Origin: CAYXSX01 sp964493095
Lineage (GTDB): Bacteria; Pseudomonadota; Alphaproteobacteria; Micavibrionales; Micavibrionaceae
Direction: 5' to 3'
Assembly (NCBI GenBank): GCA_964493095.1
Contig: CAZBNG010000008.1
Location: 1 to 43,356, forward strand
DNA length: 43,356 nt
Position 1 is the stretch's first letter. Each line of letters starts with the position of its first letter. Positions 33,039 to 40,780 of this stretch are shown in pieces. Both the position numbers and the translations under genes were made by a program. The notes below the pieces were generated by a model. It was given only the letters and a program-made list of their open reading frames with translations, searched no databases and had not been told where the DNA came from.

Positions 33039-33062
33039 TGACTTTTCTTCTCTTTGTTTTAT

Positions 33063-33094
33063 ATATTCTTAATATCATAAAAACTCAATATGAG
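33063..33094. promoter_or_regulatory. palindromes between the ArsR and AhpD-like genes
   Basis: ATATT-CTT-AATAT (33063-33075) and CTCA-ATA-TGAG (33084-33094) in the AT-rich 69-bp divergent spacer. Good candidates for ArsR binding controlling both directions. Confidence 0.5.
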
Positions 33095-33107
33095 AAAGGA
33101 AAAATAA

Positions 33108-33449
33108 ATGGCTAAGGATTACAAAGCAATCACAAAGGATATTTCCGAATATGCGGGAGAGCTGAGAAAAGCCGCGCCCGAGGCCATGAACGGTTTTTAC
33201 GCTCTATCCAAAGGTGCCACGGCAGACGGAGCCCTTGATAAGAAAACAAAAGAGTTCATTGCCCTGGCCATCGGTGTAACGCAACGTTGCGATGGCTGTA
33301 TCGGCTTTCACGCTAAAACATTAAAGGACCTCGGGGCCACCCGCGAAGAACTTGCCGAAGTCATGGCAATGTGCGTCTACATGGGTGGCGGACCGGCGCT
33401 TATGTATGCGGCGGATGCCTTAAGAGCATACGACCAGTTCAGTGAATAA
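33108..33449 (+). CDS. AhpD-like / carboxymuconolactone decarboxylase family protein
   Basis: 113 residues, start preceded by AAAGGAAAAATAA. All-helical CMD domain with redox motif C61-D-G-C64 and H68 (RCDGCIGFHAKTL), the AhpD peroxidase signature. It probably acts in thiol-based peroxide or persulfide reduction. Divergent from the BigR/SqrR-like regulator, which suggests joint control. Confidence 0.92.
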   Translation: MAKDYKAITKDISEYAGELRKAAPEAMNGFYALSKGATADGALDKKTKEFIALAIGVTQRCDGCIGFHAKTLKDLGATREELAEVMAMCVYMGGGPALMYAADALRAYDQFSE

Positions 33450-33537
33450 CCACTTTGCCCCATAAATGCCCGGCCTCCTTGAGTTTCTTCCAAAGAGACC
33501 GGGCAGGGTTATCAGGTTTAAGGTGGAAACTTGAAAA

Positions 33538-34134
33538 TCAGGAATCGGGGTTGTCGAATTCACTCAACATCTTGTCAATGTCGTCCTGCGAAAGACTATT
33601 GCCCGGCAGGCCCGGCCCGTTTAGCAGGGAAACGACTCCCTCGCTTTGAGGGGACGCGCTTTGCCCTCCTGTACCGTTACTATGAAGCAGACCGAGAACA
33701 GAAACTGTTTTTTCATCTATCTCTTTAAGGTTACACGTTACTTTTTTAATACGCTGCCCGGTAATATCCTGGAACGTGCAGGCCTCAAATATAGCAACCG
33801 TGTGCGTCTCTATTTTTTTGAACAACTCAGGATCGGCGTCCTTAACCGTCTCAAGAATCTTTTCGCACGCCTCCATAATCGTATGTGTGGCCTGCTCCGT
33901 TGCCTCCACAACGGCAAAAAGTTCATCCGTCGCCGTGGGAATATGGGTTTCGCTTATGTCGCTAACCCTGCTCGAATGAAGCTGCGCAGCGAGCGCCTCC
34001 ATACTGGCTTTTAATTCTTCGAGTTCGTGAACCAGCTGGTTCTGAATTTCCTCAGAGGGCGCCTGAATTTTGCCTAGAACAGAATTAATAATCCCGACAA
34101 TCTGGTCGCGCCCGTAAGTTTTTACCTGATTCAT
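33538..34134 (-). CDS. cheZ: chemotaxis phosphatase CheZ
   Basis: 198 residues, mainly long helices. The catalytic segment FQDITGQRIKKV contains D123 and Q127, matching D143/Q147 of E. coli CheZ. The C-terminus LSQDDIDKMLSEF matches the CheY-binding peptide after a flexible Gly/Ser/Pro linker. It dephosphorylates CheY-P. The start shares a base with the cheY stop (TAATG), so the two are coupled. Confidence 0.93.
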   Translation of the reverse strand: MNQVKTYGRDQIVGIINSVLGKIQAPSEEIQNQLVHELEELKASMEALAAQLHSSRVSDISETHIPTATDELFAVVEATEQATHTIMEACEKILETVKDADPELFKKIETHTVAIFEACTFQDITGQRIKKVTCNLKEIDEKTVSVLGLLHSNGTGGQSASPQSEGVVSLLNGPGLPGNSLSQDDIDKMLSEFDNPDS

Positions 34135-34523
34135 TACCCGTTAATCCCCCCCATTACAGCACTGATCTTGCTTTTCAACGTATCTGCATTGAAGGGTTTA
34201 ACAATATAATTGCTGACGCCTGCCATCTTTGCCGCAATGATATTCTCTGTCTTGCTTTCGGCAGTCACCATAATAAAGGGAATGTTATTATTGGCGCCTC
34301 TCAGCGATTTAAGAAAATCGAGACCGGTCATAGGTTCCATATTCCAGTCAGATATGATCAGGTCGTATTTTTTCTGCTGTGTCATCCCTAAAGCCATTTG
34401 GCCGTCTGTCGCTTCGTCTATATTTTTGAAACCGATCTGGGAAAGCAGGTTTCTAACGACACGAAGCATGGTTTTATAGTCATCCACGATTAAAATACTG
34501 GAAGTTGTAACATCAATTGGCAT
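34134..34523 (-). CDS. cheY: chemotaxis response regulator CheY
   Basis: 129 residues, a stand-alone receiver: D14-D15 acidic pocket, phospho-acceptor D59 in ISDWNMEPMTGLDFLKSL, T87/S90 region MVTAES, and K109. The ISDWNM segment is nearly that of E. coli CheY. It controls the flagellar switch. Ribosome binding site AAAGGAGAGTAAA. Confidence 0.95.
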   Translation of the reverse strand: MPIDVTTSSILIVDDYKTMLRVVRNLLSQIGFKNIDEATDGQMALGMTQQKKYDLIISDWNMEPMTGLDFLKSLRGANNNIPFIMVTAESKTENIIAAKMAGVSNYIVKPFNADTLKSKISAVMGGING

Positions 34524-34639
34524 TTTACTCTCCTTTACTCCACTACCTAATCCCTTAGGCTGCTTAATCTTTATTAAATGTGCAATATATCCATAAGGAC
34601 TAGCTTACCCTTGCATGATTGCGGTATGATTACCTGAGA

Positions 34640-34657
34640 GTTACAATTGTGTTACAA
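34640..34657 (+). promoter_or_regulatory. candidate response-regulator box GTTACAA-N4-GTTACAA
   Basis: Direct repeat with an 11-bp period, 107 bases upstream of the OmpR-type regulator at 34764, within the 240-bp spacer between cheY and that gene. Site architecture fits OmpR-family binding, perhaps autoregulation. The rest of the spacer is AT-rich without other clear structure. Confidence 0.5.
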
Positions 34658-34763
34658 ATAAACATAATACTCCTTGCTGTTTCAAAAATCGTCTGTGTAA
34701 AGCCAAAAATTCTTTTTTATCAATATCTTATTTGCAAAACCGTTGTTGTTTCGGTAAGAACCC

Positions 34764-35510
34764 ATGCAGCCCCATAAACCGTCAATTTTTATTCTTGAAG
34801 ACAGCAGCACTCTTCTGGACATAATGGAAGGAAGCTTTTCAGGAGACGGCTATACCGTTTTTACAGCCTCCAGCCTTTTGGAGTTTCGCAATAAACTCCC
34901 TAATACAAACCCGGATATCTTCCTTATTGACCTGGTTTTACCTGACGGGGACGGTCTGAGCCTTATTGCCGACATCCGAAAACAAAGTGATGTTCCGGTT
35001 ATTATCATAAGCGGCAAAAACGACATGGTAGATAAGGTCGTGGGCCTGGAAATGGGCGCGGACGACTATGTAGGCAAACCGCTGCAGATTAAAGAGGTTC
35101 TGGCACGCGTAAAAGCCCATATCCGCCGCTACCAGTCTCTTAAGGCAGGAAGCGCCGGTGAAAGTAACACGGTCAGGAAGACTGATGGAAAGCGCATACA
35201 ATTTGGCACATGGGTGCTTGATCGTGAGAAATTCCAGGCCTTTGACAACACAGGACATTCTGCCGGCCTGACGGCTAAAGAGTTCCGCCTGCTTGAAACG
35301 CTCGTTCTGGGTGCAGGACGTGTATTTTCCCGCGAACAGCTTCTGGATATAGCGCGTGACGGAGACTACAACACTACAGACAGGGCTGTTGACGTACAGA
35401 TCCTGAGAATCCGCAAAAAAATGAAACAAAACCCGGACGATCCGGAAGTTATCGAATCCGTAAGGGGAATAGGATATACATTAACCCAGGACACGGAAAT
35501 CCTTGAGTAA
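34764..35510 (+). CDS. OmpR-family response regulator
   Basis: 248 residues, start preceded by GGTAAGAACCC. Receiver: ED (12-13), phospho-acceptor D56 (LIDLVLPDGDG), K105 (VGKPL). DNA-binding domain: LTAKEFRLLETLVLGAGRVF, RAVDVQILRIRKKM, IESVRGIGYTL. It converges with the large hybrid kinase (7 bases between stops), which may be its partner through the kinase's Hpt domain. Confidence 0.93.
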   Translation: MQPHKPSIFILEDSSTLLDIMEGSFSGDGYTVFTASSLLEFRNKLPNTNPDIFLIDLVLPDGDGLSLIADIRKQSDVPVIIISGKNDMVDKVVGLEMGADDYVGKPLQIKEVLARVKAHIRRYQSLKAGSAGESNTVRKTDGKRIQFGTWVLDREKFQAFDNTGHSAGLTAKEFRLLETLVLGAGRVFSREQLLDIARDGDYNTTDRAVDVQILRIRKKMKQNPDDPEVIESVRGIGYTLTQDTEILE

Positions 35511-35517
35511 AACAAGG

Positions 35518-38500
35518 CTAGTCGTCGTTTCTTATGACCTTGACCAGATGTTGTTTAAGAGCTGAAAAAGACTTGGGTACGGCCCGGTATGTTTTTCGAA
35601 TTCCTTCCCAATCCCCCTTTTCTGCCATTTCCTCGATAGCAAGCATATAGACCGCCACCTCACTAGCGCCTATCTGGCTGCTTGTGCCTTTAAGGGAATG
35701 TGATGCATACTCGACTTGTTCCAGGTCGCCGGATTCAATTGAAGTTTTCAAGACTTTCAGAAGAGCATCAGATTCTTTCAGGTATTTTTTTATAACCCTG
35801 GGAAACTTTTCTTTTGTATTTAAGCGCAGCTCATGAAGAACCTCAAAATCCAGGACATCAAAACTTTCAGCAGTACTGTTGTGTTGTGCAATGCTGACAT
35901 CCGGTTTTGGGCTGACCTTATCCGGGAAGAACTTCGATAACATGACGTCCAAACCCGCAGATTTGAGCGGCTTGCTGATATAGTCGTTCATTCCCGCGGC
36001 AAGACAAAGCTCCCTGTCACCTTCCAGAGCTTTGGCGCTAATGGCTATAATTGGCAGATCCTTCATTTTCAGTTTTTTTCTTATTGTCTGCGTCGCTTCA
36101 TATCCATCCATTACAGGCATCTGGCAATCCATAAAAACAACGTCCACCATATTTTGCCGCAGCTTTTTGAGGGCCTCTTCGCCGTTTTCTGCCTTAATAA
36201 CCTGAAACCCCCTGTTTTCAAGCATGGTTCCTATTACCTCCTGATTTACAAGAGTATCCTCGACCAGCAAGGCTTTCAAACCTTCATAAAAACGTCCTGA
36301 AGCGGCCTGACTTGAAACTTCTTTTTCAGGCAGGTCCTCCGTTGGCGCCAGGGTCATCTCAAACGAAAATGTAGAACCTTCTCCCAAAACGCTTTCTACC
36401 TGTAACCTGCTCCCCATCATGTTCATGATTTTCTGGCTAATGCTCAGACCCAGTCCCGTCCCGCCGTATTTACGCGCCGTAGAGCTGTCTGCCTGCTGAA
36501 ACTTCTGGAAGATCAGCTCTTTCTTGTCTTCCTCGATCCCGATCCCGGTATCAGCAACGCTGACAAGAATTTTTATCTTATCTTCATCGTGGCCAATCTG
36601 TTTTACCGAAAGGGTTATTTTTCCTTCATTCGTAAATTTCAAGGCATTGCCGCAAAGGTTAAACAAAACCTGTTTGATTTTTTCAGGGTCCCCTATAAAC
36701 GCTCTGGGAAGAGCACTATCGTATTCCAGATTTATCTCCAGCCCCTTTTCCCAGGCATTCACGATAAAAACCTCGACGATATTTTTGCAGAGCTTGTAAA
36801 AACTGAAAGGGATGTTTTCCAGTTGAACCTGCCCGGCTTCTATTTTCGAAAAATCCAGAATGTTGTCTATTATTTGTAAAAGAAAATCGGCGGAATGGAT
36901 GATCGTATCTACATAATGATTGGCCCTGCTGCCCAGATCCACTTCATCCAGAAGCTGCGCCATACCAACAATCCCCGTCATGGGCGTACGGATTTCATGA
37001 CTCATATTAGCCAGAAACTCGCTTTTTGCCTGGCTCGACGCCTCTGCGGCCTTTTGTGCAAGAATTAGATCTTTTTGCTTTTGAACAAGCTCTCTTGTCT
37101 TTTCCTTAACCACATTTTGAATTTCCGCCGTTCTTCCTGTCACCACCAGCAAAAACGCCCCTAAAAGAGCTGTAAAAAAGAGACCACCCGCCAGCGTAAT
37201 CCAGATACCGAGATTTTTATTGGCGACCACGTGCACAAAATAATTATATGCTCTTATTTCCCATACCCTGCCATGTGCCTCCATGGTGATTTTCTGGGTA
37301 AATGCCGATTTAGGCAAAAGCAACGGATTGGAACGTCCCGCCTTAAGGGAAGAGTTATAAAGAATATCGGGAGACTGCGGATCTGTGACATCAACAAGCT
37401 CGATCTCTATCCCTCTTTCCCGCCAGGGAGCAACAAGAGGTTCCAAAACATCCTGAAACCTGTAAGCGCCGATAACATATCCCGTTAAAGCACGCAGACG
37501 TTGCTCCTGCGAAGTAATTGGTGCCCCGTTTTTATATATGGGTATAACCAGTAAAACGCCATATTGGTCGGGCTCGGTTTCTGCAAAAAACCGTATTCTT
37601 TTTGTAAGTGTCGCCTCACCCGTACGCGCCGCATAATGTAATGCATCAAGGCGGTTTTCCTCTACTCCCAAATCCTGCCCGACTCTCTTGAGATAGGGCG
37701 CTTTATACGGCTCTATAAAATAGGAAGGGAAATATTCGCCGCGTGTCCCGGCCCTCACTAAGTCATTGTTTTGATCCCTCTCTTTAATATAAAAATTCTC
37801 AAGCCCTTCTTTTTGTGCCTCATTTTCAAATTTTTGCCTGTCCTGCGCCTTAATATACGGCACCCAGAGCATGCTTTTTATGCCCGGGTTGCGCTCCAGC
37901 GCACCTTGCACAAAAACATGAAATTCATTTCTTTCAACGTTTTCCGAACCCGCATAAAGACTCTTTAATGCCTGTAGTTCCTGCCAGTAACTGAAGAGTT
38001 CACGTTCAATATTTTTTTCAGCGAGAAGAGCATTGCTTTCAAAATCTTCGCGTGCCTTGGCGTTGCTCCAATTAAGGCTCATTACAAAAAACACGATCAC
38101 AATTCCGAAAATAACCAACAGGGGCACGCTCACAGATACCTTGCGCGACATGCTAACGTATCTGTTAAGCACAAGTATGAGAACCGGACTGAAGACCAGG
38201 ATGCCCAGAACATCGCCCGTATACCACGTCCACCATGAAAAAAAGGCGTTATTAACCGGGATGGTTTCCGTCATCAAGAGTGTTGCTATACCGCAACAGC
38301 AGGAAACCAATCCGCTTACAAACCCCGCCAGGATAATAAACTTTACAATCTCCTTAACATTTTCAAGCCGCGAATCCTTGCCAACAAAGCGGTATATCAA
38401 AAACGCTCCCAGCCAGGCCTGAAGCATGGCTCCCAGACCTATGCATACGGCGTTTAAAAACGAAGTTGAGGATGGAATCCATGATGTGCCCGGCAGGTGA

Positions 38501-38736
38501 TAAGCCAGAAAGTTAAGCAGGGCGGAGCCGACAAAAACACCCGGCAAAACCCTGTAGCCGTAACGGTAGACAAACCCCAGCGCGATTCCCGATGCCGGCC
38601 AGAACACCGTCGCGTATCCAGGGGGAATAGCAAGCATAAGCCCAAAACGGCCTGCCGCATAATACAGGAAAGCCAGAAACGCGATCCGGGTAATTACTGT
38701 GCCTGCAGGCACGACAGAGGTTTTGAAAATGGGCAT
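35518..38736 (-). CDS. MASE1-CHASE hybrid histidine kinase with receiver and Hpt domains
   Basis: 1072 residues. MASE1 membrane sensor (about 1-220, FWPASGIALGFVYRYGYRVL), CHASE periplasmic domain (about 235-430), last membrane helix (510-533), coiled linker, HisKA with H580 (HEIRTPM), HATPase (NALKFTNEG, DTGIGI, GGTGLGLSI), receiver with D870 (MDCQMPVMDGYEA) and K922, and Hpt with H1013 (HSLKGTSSQIGA). A full phosphorelay kinase. The signal is unknown; CHASE domains bind small ligands. Confidence 0.95.
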   Translation of the reverse strand: MPIFKTSVVPAGTVITRIAFLAFLYYAAGRFGLMLAIPPGYATVFWPASGIALGFVYRYGYRVLPGVFVGSALLNFLAYHLPGTSWIPSSTSFLNAVCIGLGAMLQAWLGAFLIYRFVGKDSRLENVKEIVKFIILAGFVSGLVSCCCGIATLLMTETIPVNNAFFSWWTWYTGDVLGILVFSPVLILVLNRYVSMSRKVSVSVPLLVIFGIVIVFFVMSLNWSNAKAREDFESNALLAEKNIERELFSYWQELQALKSLYAGSENVERNEFHVFVQGALERNPGIKSMLWVPYIKAQDRQKFENEAQKEGLENFYIKERDQNNDLVRAGTRGEYFPSYFIEPYKAPYLKRVGQDLGVEENRLDALHYAARTGEATLTKRIRFFAETEPDQYGVLLVIPIYKNGAPITSQEQRLRALTGYVIGAYRFQDVLEPLVAPWRERGIEIELVDVTDPQSPDILYNSSLKAGRSNPLLLPKSAFTQKITMEAHGRVWEIRAYNYFVHVVANKNLGIWITLAGGLFFTALLGAFLLVVTGRTAEIQNVVKEKTRELVQKQKDLILAQKAAEASSQAKSEFLANMSHEIRTPMTGIVGMAQLLDEVDLGSRANHYVDTIIHSADFLLQIIDNILDFSKIEAGQVQLENIPFSFYKLCKNIVEVFIVNAWEKGLEINLEYDSALPRAFIGDPEKIKQVLFNLCGNALKFTNEGKITLSVKQIGHDEDKIKILVSVADTGIGIEEDKKELIFQKFQQADSSTARKYGGTGLGLSISQKIMNMMGSRLQVESVLGEGSTFSFEMTLAPTEDLPEKEVSSQAASGRFYEGLKALLVEDTLVNQEVIGTMLENRGFQVIKAENGEEALKKLRQNMVDVVFMDCQMPVMDGYEATQTIRKKLKMKDLPIIAISAKALEGDRELCLAAGMNDYISKPLKSAGLDVMLSKFFPDKVSPKPDVSIAQHNSTAESFDVLDFEVLHELRLNTKEKFPRVIKKYLKESDALLKVLKTSIESGDLEQVEYASHSLKGTSSQIGASEVAVYMLAIEEMAEKGDWEGIRKTYRAVPKSFSALKQHLVKVIRNDD

Positions 38737-38857
38737 CTATAACTTTTCATATATGTTTGAAGGCAGCTACAGCCTGTTTTTTAAAGTACCATGCCTTTAA
38801 CGCCAGGAGAATTCCAAGTCATTAATTCCATTCACAGCCGTCTTCAACATAAAAAAT

Positions 38858-38877
38858 ATTTGACTAAACGGTCAAAT
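38858..38877. promoter_or_regulatory. TetR operator 1 (upstream of tetR)
   Basis: Perfect inverted repeat ATTTGAC-N6-GTCAAAT, 38 bases before the tetR start. The same TTGAC-N6-GTCAA core recurs at the tetR stop. Confidence 0.75.
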
Positions 38878-38915
38878 GAAACTACTTCAGTTGCACGCAA
38901 TGAAAGTTTGAAAAA

Positions 38916-39551
38916 ATGGGCCGCCCACCGAGAGACACCAAGCAAAAATTGATCGATACGGCAACAGAGCTGATATGGAGCGAAAGCTACAGCGCCGTTA
39001 GCGTAGATGAAATCTGCAAAAAGGCTGACGTGAAAAAAGGCAGCTTTTATCATTATTTCCCGTCCAAAGCACACTTGGCAATGGAAACGATGGATGCCTG
39101 CATGCAGGAAACAAAGCAGCGTTACGACGATATTTTTTCATCCACGCGTCCGGCACTGGACCGTTTCCGGTTAATGACCCGTCATGTCATTGATCAGCAA
39201 AAGGAAATATCCGCTGAGCTTGGCCATGTCTGCGGCTGCCCCTTTGCAAGTCTGGGGGCGGAACTGGCCGCAAAAGACAAAGAACTTGATGCAAAGATTA
39301 CCGATATATGTGCAAAAAAATCGGCTTACTATGAAAGCGCTCTGCGCGATCTGGCCGCGGAAGGGTTGATTGACGAAAATACTGATATAGAAGTGAAGGC
39401 CGGTGAAATTTTTGCCTTCATTATCGGCCAGTTGATGATGGCGCGGATAAAAAACGACCTGAGTTTCATGGAAAGCAATCTGGAAAGGGCCCTTATGGAC
39501 CTGATAGGTGTCAGAAAATCTGTAGAAAAATCGTTAAAGTTGACCGGATAG
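38916..39551 (+). CDS. TetR-family repressor of the adjacent RND pump
   Basis: 211 residues. N-terminal HTH (TATELIWSESYSAVSVDEIC, KKADVKKGSFYHYFPSKAHL), ligand-binding C-terminal half with CGCPFASLGAELAAKD, as in AcuR-like TetR proteins. It precedes an RND adaptor gene on the same strand by 27 bases. Operator copies lie before and directly after the gene, the second overlapping its stop codon, so it probably represses both itself and the pump. Confidence 0.92.
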   Translation: MGRPPRDTKQKLIDTATELIWSESYSAVSVDEICKKADVKKGSFYHYFPSKAHLAMETMDACMQETKQRYDDIFSSTRPALDRFRLMTRHVIDQQKEISAELGHVCGCPFASLGAELAAKDKELDAKITDICAKKSAYYESALRDLAAEGLIDENTDIEVKAGEIFAFIIGQLMMARIKNDLSFMESNLERALMDLIGVRKSVEKSLKLTG

Positions 39552-39555
39552 TCAA
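39540..39555. promoter_or_regulatory. TetR operator 2 (between tetR and RND genes)
   Basis: TTGAC-N6-GTCAA, the same core and spacing as operator 1. Overlaps the tetR stop (39549-39551) and lies 23 bases before the adaptor start. Confidence 0.7.
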
Positions 39556-39578
39556 GAAAGTTTAGGGAAGCAAAAAAA

Positions 39579-40757
39579 ATGAAATGTTTAAAATATATCC
39601 TGATCATCACAATACTGAGTGGCGTTGTGCTGGGAGCGGCTTACAAACTGCATACTGCGCCACAGGCCAATGCCGCGGAAGAGGGGAAGCCCGCCGTACA
39701 GCAATCCATGCCCGTGGAGGCCACCGTCATCAGGAAACAGGATGTGCAAATATGGAAAAATTTTTCCGGCCATACGGTGGCAGTCGATCACGCGGAAATC
39801 CGCCCGCAGGTTGACGGCAGGATTACCGATATCCGTTTTAAAGACGGCCAGTACGTCGAAAAAGGCGATATCCTGATTGTTATTGACCCGCGCCCTTACA
39901 AAGCGGCGCTGGCGCAGGCCGAAGCCGCACAGGAAGTAGCGAAAACCCAGCTTACCTTTGCCGAAAAGGAATATAAACGCGCCGCCAAGCTGATCGGCAC
40001 GGAAGCCATTTCACAAAGCCTTCTGGATGACCGCACAAACAACCTTGAATCTGCTAAAGCCGCTGTCCAGGGTGCTGAGGCTTTGGTTGAAAGCGCAAAG
40101 GTGAATCTGGACTACGCTTACATCAAAGCGCCCATATCCGGTAAAGTCAGCCGCGCCGAGATTACCGTTGGAAACCTTGTTCAAACGGGCCCCAATGCCC
40201 CGCTGCTAACCTCCATAGTTGCCGACGAGAAAATGTATGTGGACTTTGAAGTTGATGAAAATACCTATCTGAATTCACTGGCAAGCGAGGCATCTTCCCA
40301 GATCCCCGTACGCGTAAAACTGGCCGGCGGCGATCTGGAGTTCAAAGGCGTGATTGAAAGCTTTGACAACCGGATTGATCCCGCCTCCGGTACAATCAGG
40401 GCCAGAGCGCTGTTTGAAAACACTGAGAAACTCCTTCTTCCCGGCATGTCCGTCAGCGTTCTGATGGGCGGCAACAACGATGAGGGCAAGATCGTTATAT
40501 CCGAACGCGCCATCGGCACCGACCAGGACCGGAAATTCGTGTTTGTCATTGATAAAAACAATACGGCCCAATACCGGGAAGTTAAAATAGGTGAAAGCAT
40601 CAACGGTATGCGCGTTATAATTTCTGGTCTTGAAGAAGGCGAAACTGTCATTACAGACGGCCTTGCACGCATCCGGCCGGGTATGCCGGTGACGCCGCAG
40701 ATTAAAACGTCGGACTCTTCTACCGTATCGAAACCGGAAGAATCCTCCAGAGATTAA
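39579..40757 (+). CDS. RND efflux periplasmic adaptor (AcrA-like)
   Basis: 392 residues with an N-terminal signal/anchor (about residues 1-30) without lipobox. Biotinyl-lipoyl halves (VDGRITDIRFKDGQYVEKGD, LDYAYIKAPISGKVSRAEIT) flank an alpha-helical hairpin; beta-barrel (VRVKLAGGDLEFKGVIESF) and membrane-proximal domains follow. Partners the HAE1 pump downstream for multidrug export. Start has AGGGAAGCAAAAAAA upstream. Confidence 0.94.
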   Translation: MKCLKYILIITILSGVVLGAAYKLHTAPQANAAEEGKPAVQQSMPVEATVIRKQDVQIWKNFSGHTVAVDHAEIRPQVDGRITDIRFKDGQYVEKGDILIVIDPRPYKAALAQAEAAQEVAKTQLTFAEKEYKRAAKLIGTEAISQSLLDDRTNNLESAKAAVQGAEALVESAKVNLDYAYIKAPISGKVSRAEITVGNLVQTGPNAPLLTSIVADEKMYVDFEVDENTYLNSLASEASSQIPVRVKLAGGDLEFKGVIESFDNRIDPASGTIRARALFENTEKLLLPGMSVSVLMGGNNDEGKIVISERAIGTDQDRKFVFVIDKNNTAQYREVKIGESINGMRVIISGLEEGETVITDGLARIRPGMPVTPQIKTSDSSTVSKPEESSRD

Positions 40758-40780
40758 TCTATAAACGGGGACTATAATTT

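Noticed and set aside
33471..33508. Terminator between the convergent AhpD-like and cheZ genes (TGCCCGG...CCGGGCA)
   Set aside because: The 7-bp arms are separated by about 24 bases and no T-run follows on either strand.
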